Of a DNA stretch of 64,000 nucleotides, positions 35,738-45,611 are shown piece after piece; the first letter of the stretch is position 1; the number at the start of each line of letters is the position of its first letter. The position numbers and the translations under genes are program-made. Under the pieces are notes generated by a model. The model made no database searches. It was not told the DNA's origin and worked only from the letters and a program-made list of their open reading frames with translations. The DNA comes from Puniceibacterium sediminis (lineage in GTDB: Bacteria; Pseudomonadota; Alphaproteobacteria; Rhodobacterales; Rhodobacteraceae), in NCBI RefSeq assembly GCF_900188035.1, contig NZ_FZNN01000015.1, forward strand, positions 55,830-119,829, written 5' to 3'.

Positions 35738-37843
35738 ATGATGGACGGTACGGCAAAAATCGACCCCGAGGGCAGCTGGCGCGTCGGCGTCGATTCCGGC
35801 GGCACCTTCACCGATGTCTGCATGTTCAATCAGGACAGTGGCCAGATCGCCGTCTGGAAAGTGTCCTCGACCCCCGACGATCCTTCGCGCGGTATTGCGC
35901 AGGGTGTCGAAGAGGGCATGAGCGAATGTGCCGGTGCGCAGGGCGACCCCGCCGCCGCCATCGCCTACCTCGGCCATGGCACGACCGTGGCGACCAATGC
36001 CCTGATCACCCAGCGCGGCGCGCGGGTCGGGCTGCTCACCACCGAAGGTTTTCGCGATCTGCTTGAAATCGGGCGGCAGAAACGCCCGGATCTTTATGAC
36101 CTTTTCGCCAGCAAACCACCCACACTCGTCCCCCGTGACCTTCGGTTCGGCCTGCCTGAGCGGATTATGCAAAGCGGGGATATTTCGCTTCCACTGGACG
36201 AAGACGCGGTGCGCGCCGCTGCGCGGTCCCTGAAAGAGGCAGGTGTCGAAGCGGTTGCGATCTGTTTTCTCTATGCCTTCGTCAATCCGGCGCATGAACA
36301 GCAGGCCCGCCGCATCGTCGAACAGGAAATGCCCGATGTCTTTGTCTGTACCAGTCACGAAATCGCGCCCGAGTTTCGGGAATTCGAGCGGCTTTCGACC
36401 GCCACCGTCAACGCCTACCTCGGCCCGATCATGCATCGCTACATCAGTCGGCTGACACCGCGCCTTCGGGATCTGGGCCTGCCGGTTCCTCCGCACCTCA
36501 CACAGTCAAATGGTGGCGTCGTTCGGTTCGAAGTCGCGGCGCAAACTCCGGTGCGCGCGGTGCTTTCGGGCCCTTCGACCGGGGTCGTTGCGGCGCAGGC
36601 CATCGGCGCGCAGGCCGGGTTCCCCGACATCATCACATTCGATATGGGCGGCACGTCTTCGGACGTTGCGCTTATGGCGCAGGGGCGGACCGCGCAGATC
36701 AATGAAAGCATGGTGCACGGCTATCCGATCAAGGCGCCGATGCTCGACATCCACACCGTCGGTGCCGGGGGTGGCTCAATCGCGTCGATCGATTCTGGCG
36801 GGCTGCTCAAGGTCGGGCCGGAGAGCGCTGGCGCCGATCCCGGACCGGTCTGCTATGGGCGCGGCGCAACCGAGCCGACGGTCACCGATGCCAACATCGT
36901 GCTACAGGTTCTGAACCCAACGCATCTTCTGGACGGGCGGATGAAGGTCCGGCGTGATCTGGCAATCGCAGCCATAGGAACCATGGCCGAAACGCTGGGC
37001 ATGGGCGTCATGGACACGGCGCAGGGCATAATTTCGGTCGTTACCGCCAATATGGCCAAGGCGATCCGCGTGATTTCGGTTCAGCGGGGGCACGATCCCC
37101 GGGGGTACGCGTTGATGGCCTTTGGCGGCGCGGGTCCGCTGCATGCCGTCCGGCTGGCACAAGAATTGGGCATGTCCCGCGTGATCATCCCGCGCAATCC
37201 CGGCATCCTCTGCGCCATGGGTCTGCTGCTGACCGATCTGCGCGCCGATTTTTCGACCACGCGGCTGATCCCGCTCGAGGACCGCGCACTTGGCAGGATC
37301 TGCGACGCCATTCAACATGTCGGGGACGAGGCGGAGCAGTGGTTCGATGCCGAAGGCATTCCCGCCGACCAGCGCCGCAGTAGCTGCCGAGTCGATCTGC
37401 GTTATGAGGGTCAGAATTACGAGCTGTCGATCCCTGTGCCCGAGGGCGCGATCACTTTGGCGACGTTGACCGCACTCAAGGACGGTTTTGCCCAGGCCCA
37501 TGAACGCATGTACGGCTTTGCCGTCGAAAACGAACGCATCCTTTGCGTGACCTTCCGGGCCGAGGCGCTTGGCCTTGTGCAAAAGGCCGAACTGCCGCGG
37601 CGTGCATTGGGTGGACCAGATGCATCGGCAGCAATCACCGGCAACCGCAATGTGTGGTTCCCCGAAACCGGCACCTTCACGCCCAGCACGCTTTATGCCC
37701 GCGACCGCATGACACCGGGGATGATCTTTGCCGGTCCCGCCATTGTCGAACAGATGGACACCACAACGCTTATCCCGCCCGGCGTGACCGTCCACGTGGA
37801 CGAAATCGACAACCTTGTGCTGGAGCTTTCCGATGACAGATAA
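35738..37843 (+). CDS. hyuA: Hydantoinase/oxoprolinase family protein, subunit A
   Basis: A 701-residue protein of the ATP-dependent hydantoinase A / N-methylhydantoinase / acetone carboxylase beta family. The ASKHA-type phosphate loop VGVDSGGTFTDVC is at residue 14, a second nucleotide motif is DMGGTSSDVA, and a glycine-rich GAGGGSIASID region follows. With subunit B it would open a cyclic amide (hydantoin, 5-oxoproline-like) using ATP. Two adjacent Met codons allow starts at 35738 or 35741. The stop lies 11 bases inside hyuB. The substrate cannot be read from the sequence. Confidence 0.9.
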   Translation: MMDGTAKIDPEGSWRVGVDSGGTFTDVCMFNQDSGQIAVWKVSSTPDDPSRGIAQGVEEGMSECAGAQGDPAAAIAYLGHGTTVATNALITQRGARVGLLTTEGFRDLLEIGRQKRPDLYDLFASKPPTLVPRDLRFGLPERIMQSGDISLPLDEDAVRAAARSLKEAGVEAVAICFLYAFVNPAHEQQARRIVEQEMPDVFVCTSHEIAPEFREFERLSTATVNAYLGPIMHRYISRLTPRLRDLGLPVPPHLTQSNGGVVRFEVAAQTPVRAVLSGPSTGVVAAQAIGAQAGFPDIITFDMGGTSSDVALMAQGRTAQINESMVHGYPIKAPMLDIHTVGAGGGSIASIDSGGLLKVGPESAGADPGPVCYGRGATEPTVTDANIVLQVLNPTHLLDGRMKVRRDLAIAAIGTMAETLGMGVMDTAQGIISVVTANMAKAIRVISVQRGHDPRGYALMAFGGAGPLHAVRLAQELGMSRVIIPRNPGILCAMGLLLTDLRADFSTTRLIPLEDRALGRICDAIQHVGDEAEQWFDAEGIPADQRRSSCRVDLRYEGQNYELSIPVPEGAITLATLTALKDGFAQAHERMYGFAVENERILCVTFRAEALGLVQKAELPRRALGGPDASAAITGNRNVWFPETGTFTPSTLYARDRMTPGMIFAGPAIVEQMDTTTLIPPGVTVHVDEIDNLVLELSDDR

Positions 37844-39440
37844 CGCCAAGCCCACGCTGGACCCGATCACGGTCGAAGTCATCGGCGCCGCGCTTTCATC
37901 GATTGTCGAAGAAACCGGCGAGGCGCTGGTACGCGCGTCATATTCCACCAACATCAAGGAGCGGCGCGACTGTTCCACCGCGCTGTTCGACGGGCAGGGC
38001 CGCACCCTGTGTCAGGCCGAACATATCCCGGTGCACCTTGGCAGCTTTCTCGACTTTATCCCGATGCTGCTGGCCGATCACGACCCCGCCGACATGCGCC
38101 CTGGAGATGTGTTCATCGGGAATGACGCCTATCGCGGCGGCGGCACCCACCTGCCCGACATCGTGCTCGCCGAGCCGATTTTCATCGACGGCGTGCTGGT
38201 GGCCTGGACGGTCAACCTTGCGCATCATTCCGACTTTGTGGACCGCGCCCATGCCCATATCTATCAGGAAGGTCTGCGCATCCCGCCGATCCGCCTTTAC
38301 CAAGCGGGCGTGTTGCTGAAGGATGTGCAGGAGTTGATCCTGCTGAACTGTCAGGTACCGCGCGAACGGCTGTCGGATCTGCGTGCCCAGATGGCGGCGA
38401 ACCGGGTCGGCGTTCAGCGGTTTCAGGAACTCTGCGCGCGCCACGGGCTTGAGACTGTGCTGGCCTCGGGCGAGGCGCTTCTGGATTACGCCGAACGCAA
38501 GATGCGCGCCGGGATCGCCGCGCTGCCCGACGGCAGCTGGCGGTTCGAAGACGTCTTTGACAACCTCGACTTTGACGAGCCGATTCCACTGTCGGTCACG
38601 GTCACCGTTTCCGGCAGCGAAATCGCGCTGGCCTTTGATGCGCCGCCACAGGTGCGGTCGGGCATCAACATGACCCGCACCGCGCTGCTGGCCACGGTCT
38701 ACTACATCGTGAAATCCGTGGTTGACCCGACAGTGCTTCCCAATGCCGGACTGGCCCGTCCGATCACCGTAACAGCCCCCGAGGGATCGATCGTGAACTG
38801 CGCCCACCCCGCGGCAGTCAACGGGCGGGTTCAAACCTGTCAGCGGGTCGCAGACCTGATCCTGGGCGCGATCGCGCAGGCCGTGCCGGAACGTGTATCG
38901 GCCTGCACCAATTCGACCTGCACCGTGGCGCTGTTTTCCGGCACCCGTCAAAGCGGCCCCGACAAAGGCACCTACTGGGTCTACCTTGAAACCATCGGCG
39001 GCGGCGGCGGCGCCCGCCCCGGTGCCGACGGGCTGGACGGCATCCACGTCCATGCCACCAACACCTCAAACCTCCCGGTCGAGGCGCTGGAGGTTGAATA
39101 CCCGATCATTCTCGAACGTTATGAACTGGTCGACGGGTCGGCCGGTACGGGGCGCCAAAGGGGTGGCATGGGGCTGCGCCGGGTCTATCGCGCCACCGAA
39201 GACTGCATGGTCAGTGTCGACATCTCGCGCAACCTGTCCCGTTCCTGGGGGCTGGAAGGCGGTGGCCCGGGCGGCCACGGCGGCTATGTGCTAAGCCCGG
39301 AAACCCCGGCATTCGATCGCGGCAAGGGTATCTTGCGCGCTGGTGAATGGCTTGAGGTCATAACCCCCGGCGGCGGCGGCTACGGCCATCCCGCAATGGA
39401 AAGCGAAACGCCTGAAGGTGACAAACTGGCCGCCGAATAG
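37833..39440 (+). CDS. hyuB: Hydantoinase B/oxoprolinase family protein, subunit B
   Basis: A 535-residue partner of HyuA: the family start LDPITVEVIGAAL, the SxNIKERRDCSTALFD segment near residue 40, GDVFIGNDAYRGGGTHLPD, and a glycine-rich ending (GGGGYGHP). ATG at 37833 overlaps hyuA by 11 bases, so the two are translationally coupled as usual for the heteromeric enzyme. A 74-base gap follows before the ABC binding protein. Confidence 0.92.
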   Translation: MTDNAKPTLDPITVEVIGAALSSIVEETGEALVRASYSTNIKERRDCSTALFDGQGRTLCQAEHIPVHLGSFLDFIPMLLADHDPADMRPGDVFIGNDAYRGGGTHLPDIVLAEPIFIDGVLVAWTVNLAHHSDFVDRAHAHIYQEGLRIPPIRLYQAGVLLKDVQELILLNCQVPRERLSDLRAQMAANRVGVQRFQELCARHGLETVLASGEALLDYAERKMRAGIAALPDGSWRFEDVFDNLDFDEPIPLSVTVTVSGSEIALAFDAPPQVRSGINMTRTALLATVYYIVKSVVDPTVLPNAGLARPITVTAPEGSIVNCAHPAAVNGRVQTCQRVADLILGAIAQAVPERVSACTNSTCTVALFSGTRQSGPDKGTYWVYLETIGGGGGARPGADGLDGIHVHATNTSNLPVEALEVEYPIILERYELVDGSAGTGRQRGGMGLRRVYRATEDCMVSVDISRNLSRSWGLEGGGPGGHGGYVLSPETPAFDRGKGILRAGEWLEVITPGGGGYGHPAMESETPEGDKLAAE

Positions 39441-39514
39441 CGCCAGACCCGCAATAAACCGCATTCATCCAACGGCCGACAAGAGCCGACACCCCCAACA
39501 AGGAGACCTGACAG

Positions 39515-41047
39515 ATGACCACACGTTTGAACCGCCGCGGATTTCTGGCCTCGACCGGCGCATTGGCCGGGGGACTTGCTTTCCTCGGACCCCGCGACCT
39601 GCTTGCCCAGGAAGGCGGCACTCTGCGCTTTGCGCTGTCCACCTATCCGCCCAGCTTTGACGCCTGGGCGTCAAGCGGCACCGCCGCCGGCACGATCAAG
39701 CTGTTGATCCACCGCGGGTTGCTGGGTTATGCGCCCGACGGCACGCTGCGCGGCGAACTGGCCGAAAGCTGGAAAGTGGACGACACCGGCGCCTGGATCT
39801 TCAAACTGCGCGACGCCAAGTGGCACGACGGCACGCCCGTCACCGCCGAAGATATCGCCTGGAACGTGCTTGAGGCGCAGAAATCCGATTCAGCCGCACA
39901 TTTTCAGGGCCAGCTTTCCGCCATCACGTCGGTCGAGACGCCGGATACCAAAACGGTGCGCATGGTCACCACGGAACCCCTTGCCGTGCTGCCCGGCTGG
40001 TTTGCCGATTTCAACATGCCGATGATCAAAAAGGGCGAACCGCGCGACACGACTCTGGGCGCGGGGCCATTTACCCTCGCCTCTACCGACCGCGGCGTAT
40101 CGCTCAGCCTCAAGGCGTGGGAGGGGTACTACAAGGAAGGCCTGCCCAAACTTTCGGGGATCGAGGCCATCGTCTATGCCGACGAAAACCTGCGGGTTGC
40201 GGCGCTTGAGGCCGGCGATGTGGATCTGATCGAATACGTGCCATGGCAGTCGATGACCAAGATCGAAGGCAACGATGAACTGACCCTGCAAACCACCAAC
40301 GGGCCGTTTATGTACCTGACTTTCAACGGCTCGCGCCCGCCGTTCGACAATCCCAAGGTCCGTCAGGCGGTCGCTCATGCGATCAAGCGCGAAGACATCG
40401 CAGCGGCGGCGTTCTATGATCGTGGCGGCGCGCTGGAACACCTGCCCATCCCCGAAGGGTCGGAGTTCTACAACCCCGAATTCAAGGACGCCTGGAACTA
40501 CGACCCCGACAAGGCGACCGCCCTGCTGGCCGAGGCGGGTTATCCCGACGGCTTCGAATGCACCATGCTGTCCACTGCACAATACGGCATGCACCAGTCC
40601 ACGGCCGAGGTCTGTCAGGCCTATCTTTCGATGATCGGCATCAACGTGCAGCTCGACCTGCCCGAATGGTCGACCCGCGTGCAAAAGGGCAACGAGGGCA
40701 GCTATGACCTTGCCGTCATGGGCACCGCCGCGTCGAACAACGACCCCGACGGCCTTAGCAGCGTGTTGGACGGATCGCTGCCCGCCAGCTTTGTGCGCAG
40801 CTTCGCGCTGGAAACACCCGAAATCAGCGCGCTGTTCGCCAAGGGCCGCGCGACCTTTGACACAGAGGAACGCAAGGCGATCTACAAGGAGATGGAAAAG
40901 ATCGCCATCGACACCACGCCGATGGTCGGGCTTTCCTGGCGGTCGCAGGGCTATGCGATGAAATCCGGGGTGAGCGGGTTCACCAGCATGCCCGGTCAGC
41001 TGATCTTCTACTCCGGCACCACGCTGGAAGAGACGATGTTCGGCTGA
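39515..41047 (+). CDS. ABC transporter substrate-binding protein, peptide/opine (family 5), Tat-exported
   Basis: A 510-residue periplasmic binding protein of the DppA/OppA type. The N-terminus has a twin-arginine motif NRRGFLAS followed by a hydrophobic stretch and cleavage near LAQ, so export is by Tat. Family features: LAESWKVDD, KWHDGTPVTAEDI. AAGGAGACC precedes the ATG. It is the binding component of the transporter encoded by the next three genes. The ligand is unknown; peptides, gamma-glutamyl compounds or cyclic amides are all possible. Confidence 0.92.
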   Translation: MTTRLNRRGFLASTGALAGGLAFLGPRDLLAQEGGTLRFALSTYPPSFDAWASSGTAAGTIKLLIHRGLLGYAPDGTLRGELAESWKVDDTGAWIFKLRDAKWHDGTPVTAEDIAWNVLEAQKSDSAAHFQGQLSAITSVETPDTKTVRMVTTEPLAVLPGWFADFNMPMIKKGEPRDTTLGAGPFTLASTDRGVSLSLKAWEGYYKEGLPKLSGIEAIVYADENLRVAALEAGDVDLIEYVPWQSMTKIEGNDELTLQTTNGPFMYLTFNGSRPPFDNPKVRQAVAHAIKREDIAAAAFYDRGGALEHLPIPEGSEFYNPEFKDAWNYDPDKATALLAEAGYPDGFECTMLSTAQYGMHQSTAEVCQAYLSMIGINVQLDLPEWSTRVQKGNEGSYDLAVMGTAASNNDPDGLSSVLDGSLPASFVRSFALETPEISALFAKGRATFDTEERKAIYKEMEKIAIDTTPMVGLSWRSQGYAMKSGVSGFTSMPGQLIFYSGTTLEETMFG

Positions 41048-41057
41048 GCCGCGCAAG

Positions 41058-42017
41058 ATGGTCAGATACATCGCCTACCGGAGCCTCATGGCCCTGTTCC
41101 TGGTCTGGGTCGTGGTGACGATCGTGTTCCTGCTGCTGCATCTCATTCCGGGTGACCCGGCCGAGCTGTTGCTGAGCCAGGGATCGATCGCCGCAGATCC
41201 TGCCGCGGTGGCGGCACTGCGGACAAAAATGGGGCTGAACGAACCGCTCTGGCAGCAGTATCTGTCGCATCTGGCCGGCGTTCTGACCGGCGATCTTGGC
41301 GCGTCGTTTCGTGACGGCGCGCCGGTCGTGGGGCAAATTGCACAGCGACTGCCCCGCACTCTCGAAGTCATCCTGACCGCTGCGATCATCGCGACCACCC
41401 TCGGGGTTCCGCTGGGTACCTTTGCCGCCATCCGCGCCGGTGGCAAATGGGATTCCGCGATTTCGCTGTTGTCCTCGGCGGCGCTGTCGACGCCGGTCTT
41501 TGTTGTCGGATCGGTCGTCATCCTGATCTTTGCGCAGCAGTTGCGCATATTGCCCGCTGGTGGCTTTGTTGCGATATCTGTGGACCCTGTACAGCATCTC
41601 AAACTGCTGATGCTGCCCGCCGGGACCGTCGCGCTTGGCCTCTGGGCCGTCATCACCCGGATGAGCCGCGCCACCGTCCTCGAAGTGCTGCAGCGCGACC
41701 ACGTACGCACCGCGCGCGCCAAGGGCCTCAGCCACCGCCAGATCCTGCGCCGCCATGTCGTGCGCAACGCGCTGATCCCGGTGCTGACCGTGCTCGGGCT
41801 TGAGATGGGCACCCTGATCGGCGGCACGGTGCTGGTGGAATTCGTGTTCAACTGGCCGGGGCTGTCTGGTTACCTCGTCTCGGCGGTAGATGCGCGCGAT
41901 TATCCCGAAGTGGTGGGCATTGTCATGACGATCTCGATCCTCTTCGTCTTTCTCAACCTGCTGGTGGATGTGGTCAACGCCGCGCTCGACCCGCGCATCG
42001 CGCTGGCCCGGTCATGA
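41058..42017 (+). CDS. ABC transporter permease, DppB/OppB-like
   Basis: A 319-residue inner-membrane permease with about six helices, the N-terminal HLIPGDPAELLL motif of DppB-type proteins and the EAA-type coupling loop around HVRTARAKGLS. It lies 10 bases after the binding-protein gene and overlaps the next start by ATGA. Confidence 0.93.
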   Translation: MVRYIAYRSLMALFLVWVVVTIVFLLLHLIPGDPAELLLSQGSIAADPAAVAALRTKMGLNEPLWQQYLSHLAGVLTGDLGASFRDGAPVVGQIAQRLPRTLEVILTAAIIATTLGVPLGTFAAIRAGGKWDSAISLLSSAALSTPVFVVGSVVILIFAQQLRILPAGGFVAISVDPVQHLKLLMLPAGTVALGLWAVITRMSRATVLEVLQRDHVRTARAKGLSHRQILRRHVVRNALIPVLTVLGLEMGTLIGGTVLVEFVFNWPGLSGYLVSAVDARDYPEVVGIVMTISILFVFLNLLVDVVNAALDPRIALARS

Positions 42018-43888
42018 ACCGCGCCCTACGACAGCTGATCGTACCCGGAACTGCCGTGGCGATCATCGTGATGCTGGTGCTGCTGGCCCCTGTCCTGCCG
42101 CTGGCCGATGTGCGCGGCATGGACATCCCGCACCGCTTTGCGCCGCCGTCGGCCCAGCATTGGCTGGGTCAGGACGAATTTGGCCGCGACGTGCTGGCCC
42201 GGCTGATCTGGGGCGGGCGGGCATCGCTGTTCATCGCCATCGGATCGGCGCTGGCCGCCGCCGTCATAGGCACCACCCTTGGCCTGCTGGGCGGGTATTT
42301 CCGTGGTGTGGTCGAGATTGTCACGGTGCGCGCTGCCGAGATCATCCTCTGCCTGCCGCCGCTGCTGCTGGCGTTGCTGGTGGTGACCATCCTTGGTGCC
42401 GGAACACGGCCGCTGATCCTGGCGCTGACCATCCTTTATACGCCGAACTACGCCCGGGTGATCTATGCCGCGACGCTGCAGGTGCAGGGCCTGGATTTCG
42501 TGACAGCGCAGCGGGCGATGGGCACCCATCCGATACGCATCCTGTGGCGCACCATCCTGCCCAATGTCATGCCTCCACTTCTGGTGCAGATGTCGCTGGT
42601 CATCGCCTCGGCCATGGTGATCGAAAGCGGGCTCAGCTTTCTGGGCCTTGGGGTTGTGCCGCCGACCCCGTCCTGGGGTCTGATGATCCGCGCTGCCCGA
42701 AGCGCGATGGAGCTTGCCCCGCTGCTGCTGGTCTGGCCGTCGCTGGCGCTGGCGGGCACGATCCTGACCTTCAACCTGCTGTGTGACCGGCTGCAATCGG
42801 TGCTGGACCCGCGCGCTACCACTGCGGGCGGCGCACTATGGCTGCGCAATCCCCGCAGACGTGCCGCGCCGACACCCCGCACCACCACCCCGCCCGACCA
42901 GACGCAGGCCCCGCTGCTGGAAATCCGCGACCTTGCCATCGCGGTCAATGCTGGCCGCCAACCGATGGACCTTGTCCATAATGTCAGCATTTCCGTGCAG
43001 CCCGGCGAAACGGTGGCGCTGGTCGGGGAATCCGGGTCGGGCAAGACACTGACCAGCCTTGCCTTGACCGGCCTGCTGCCTGACAGCCTGTCTGTCACCG
43101 GCGGCACGGCCACCTATATGCCGCGCGACGGCGTGCCGATCGACCTCTGCCAGCTTGACGAACAGGGCTTTCGCACCCTGCGCGGGAGTGAGATTTCGAT
43201 GGTGTTTCAGGATGCCGCGGCCGCGCTCAACCCCGTTCTGCGCATCGGGTACCAAGTGGCCGAGGCGATCCGCGCCCACCGTAACCCCAGTGACTTCGAA
43301 CTCGACACCGCCGTGATCGAACTGCTGCGCCATGTCGGCATTCCCGATCCCAAGGCCCGCGCCCGCGCCTACCCACATGAACTATCCGGCGGCCAGCGCC
43401 AGCGCGCGATGATCGCCGTGGCGATTGCCAACAGCCCCCGCCTCCTGATCGCGGACGAGCCGACCACTGCACTTGACCCCACCATTCAGGCACAGATCCT
43501 TCAGCTGTTCCGGACGCTCAAGGATGACACGCCCGAGATGGGCCTGATCTTTGTCACTCATGACCTCGCCCTCGTGTCCGAAATTGCCGACCGCGTGACC
43601 GTCATGTACGCCGGTGAGGTGGTCGAGGATGGCCCCGTTGCGCAGGTCTTTGCCCAGCCCCGCCATCCCTATACCGCCGCACTCATCGCCTCGGTCCCCG
43701 AAGGGGGGGCGGAACGGCTGGTCGCCATCCCCGGCACCGTGCCCGCACCGAACGCCATGCCACCGGGCTGCCGTTTTGCACCGCGCTGCGCCCACGCCCG
43801 GCCCGAATGCGACGCCGCCCCGCCGCCGGTGATTGCCCCCGCGCCGGAACGTCGGACCCGCTGCATCCGCTGGAAAGAGGTCACCTGA
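42014..43888 (+). CDS. ABC transporter permease-ATPase fusion (DppC-DppD)
   Basis: A 624-residue single-frame fusion. Residues 1-270 are a DppC-type permease (N-terminal helix, [16 protein letters not shown], coupling loop near AQRAMGTHP). After a proline/threonine-rich linker (about 275-300) comes a DppD-type ATPase with Walker A GESGSGKT (residues 338-345), signature [10 protein letters not shown], Walker [13 protein letters not shown] and the C-terminal oligopeptide domain with clustered Cys ([16 protein letters not shown]), which in this family may hold an iron-sulfur cluster. Its TGA shares a base with the next ATG. Confidence 0.92.
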   Translation: MNRALRQLIVPGTAVAIIVMLVLLAPVLPLADVRGMDIPHRFAPPSAQHWLGQDEFGRDVLARLIWGGRASLFIAIGSALAAAVIGTTLGLLGGYFRGVVEIVTVRAAEIILCLPPLLLALLVVTILGAGTRPLILALTILYTPNYARVIYAATLQVQGLDFVTAQRAMGTHPIRILWRTILPNVMPPLLVQMSLVIASAMVIESGLSFLGLGVVPPTPSWGLMIRAARSAMELAPLLLVWPSLALAGTILTFNLLCDRLQSVLDPRATTAGGALWLRNPRRRAAPTPRTTTPPDQTQAPLLEIRDLAIAVNAGRQPMDLVHNVSISVQPGETVALVGESGSGKTLTSLALTGLLPDSLSVTGGTATYMPRDGVPIDLCQLDEQGFRTLRGSEISMVFQDAAAALNPVLRIGYQVAEAIRAHRNPSDFELDTAVIELLRHVGIPDPKARARAYPHELSGGQRQRAMIAVAIANSPRLLIADEPTTALDPTIQAQILQLFRTLKDDTPEMGLIFVTHDLALVSEIADRVTVMYAGEVVEDGPVAQVFAQPRHPYTAALIASVPEGGAERLVAIPGTVPAPNAMPPGCRFAPRCAHARPECDAAPPPVIAPAPERRTRCIRWKEVT

Positions 43889-44895
43889 TGTTCGACGCCC
43901 CGCCAACGCCACTGATCGACGCCAGCAATCTTGGCCGCAACTTTGCGACCCGTCAGGGCCTGTTCGGGCGCTGGCGCGATGTCTGGGCGGTGCGCGATGT
44001 TTCGCTGAGTCTGGCCAAGGGTGAAACCCTCGGCATCGTCGGTGAATCCGGCTGCGGGAAATCCACCCTCGGGCGGATGATGCTGGGACTTGAGCCGCCG
44101 ACCACCGGTACGGTCACCTTTGACGGGCGCGACCTTTCTGGCTACCACGGCGCAGAACGACGCAGGCTGGCGCGCCGGATGCAGATGGTGTTTCAGGACC
44201 CGTTTGGCTCACTCGATCCGCGCCGCACGGTGGGCGCACAGATCGCTGACGGGCTGAAGACACACGACATCGTGCCCCCCTCCGAAATGCAGGCCGAAGT
44301 GACGCGGCTGATCGAACAGGTCGGGCTGCCCTCCACCGCCGCACAGCGCCGACCGCATGAATTTTCGGGCGGACAACGGCAGCGGATCGCCGCCGCCCGC
44401 GCCCTTGCCACCCGCCCGGATTTCATTGTTGCGGATGAGCCCGTTTCGGCGCTGGATGTGTCGATTCAGGCGCAGGTGGTGAACCTGCTGATGGACCTGC
44501 GCCGGGATCTGAACCTAACCATGCTGTTTATCAGCCACGACCTGCACGTCGTGCGCCACCTCTGCACCCGCATCGCTGTCATGTACCTTGGCCGCATTGT
44601 TGAAGAGGGCCCTGCGGAAAAGGTCTTTGGTACCCCGGCGCATCCCTATACCCGCGCCCTGCTTGCTGCGACGCCGTCGCTACACCCGCGCGCGGATGAC
44701 GCTGCGGACCGCATCCTGCCCGGAGAGCTGCCAAGCCCCGCCAATCCGCCCTCGGGTTGCCCGTTTCGCACCCGCTGTCCCATCGCCGAAGACGCTTGCG
44801 GCCGCGACGTGCCCGCGTTCCGTGAAATAGGCCCGGGCTGGCGCGCCGCCTGTATCAAGCCCGAGCACACTGCCAAAGTGGAAGTCCTGCCATGA
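43888..44895 (+). CDS. ABC transporter ATP-binding protein, DppF/OppF-like
   Basis: A 335-residue ATPase: Walker A GESGCGKST, signature FSGGQRQRIA, Walker B FIVADEPVSALD and the C-terminal CPFRTRCPIAEDAC cysteine motif of oligopeptide ATPases. The ATG at 43888 overlaps the fusion gene's stop; earlier in-frame codons lie inside that gene. The stop overlaps the SDR gene by ATGA. It completes the importer: one binding protein, two permease domains and two ATPases. Confidence 0.92.
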   Translation: MFDAPPTPLIDASNLGRNFATRQGLFGRWRDVWAVRDVSLSLAKGETLGIVGESGCGKSTLGRMMLGLEPPTTGTVTFDGRDLSGYHGAERRRLARRMQMVFQDPFGSLDPRRTVGAQIADGLKTHDIVPPSEMQAEVTRLIEQVGLPSTAAQRRPHEFSGGQRQRIAAARALATRPDFIVADEPVSALDVSIQAQVVNLLMDLRRDLNLTMLFISHDLHVVRHLCTRIAVMYLGRIVEEGPAEKVFGTPAHPYTRALLAATPSLHPRADDAADRILPGELPSPANPPSGCPFRTRCPIAEDACGRDVPAFREIGPGWRAACIKPEHTAKVEVLP

Positions 44896-45611
44896 ACGAT
44901 GAATGTCCCGTTGCGATGATTACCGGCGCCAACAGGGGGATAGGCGCTGCCATTGCGCGGGAGCTTGGCGGCAAAGGCTACCGGCTTTCCCTCGGACTGC
45001 GTGACCCGGCATCCCTGCCACAGGATCTGGCCGCGCTGGATCCACTTGTTGTGCCCTATGACGCGTCCGATCCAAAGGCCGCGCGGGCGTTTGCAGATGC
45101 CACTCTGGCACGCTTTGGCCGCATCGACGCGCTGGTGAACAACGCTGGCATCGGCGGCCCGTTGGAACTGATGCCTGAGACGCCACAGGACGACGACGAA
45201 ATGGAAGAAATGCTCGACGCGCTACTGACGATCAACGTCAAGGCGCCGTTCCGGCTGACTCGCGCGGTCCTGCCCGCCCTGTGCCAGAGCGGGCGCGGAC
45301 GGGTCATCGTGATCGCATCGCTGTCGGGCAAGCGGGTGCTTGGCCTGAACGCCGGTTACCAGATGACCAAACATGCCGCCGTTGCTTTGTCCCATGCTGC
45401 GCGCCGCGCCGGATGGGACAACGGGGTACGTGCCTGCGCCATTTGCCCCAGTTTTGTCGCAACGGACATGACACTGCGCCACGATTTGCCACGTCAGGAT
45501 ATCACCAAACCCGAAGACCTCGCGCACATCGTTGCCGAGGTGGTGATGCTGCCGAATTCGGCCAGCGTTTCGGAACTGGTGGTCAACTGGCGTTACGAGC
45601 CCGGGCTATGA
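44892..45611 (+). CDS. Short-chain dehydrogenase/reductase
   Basis: A 239-residue SDR: TGANRGIGAA cofactor motif, NNAGIGG, catalytic Ser in VIASLSGKR and YxxxK as YQMTKHA near residue 158. It overlaps both neighbours by ATGA, so it is co-expressed with the transporter and the flavoprotein. Its substrate is probably a hydroxy or keto intermediate of the imported compound. NAD or NADP preference cannot be decided. Confidence 0.88.
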   Translation: MNDECPVAMITGANRGIGAAIARELGGKGYRLSLGLRDPASLPQDLAALDPLVVPYDASDPKAARAFADATLARFGRIDALVNNAGIGGPLELMPETPQDDDEMEEMLDALLTINVKAPFRLTRAVLPALCQSGRGRVIVIASLSGKRVLGLNAGYQMTKHAAVALSHAARRAGWDNGVRACAICPSFVATDMTLRHDLPRQDITKPEDLAHIVAEVVMLPNSASVSELVVNWRYEPGL

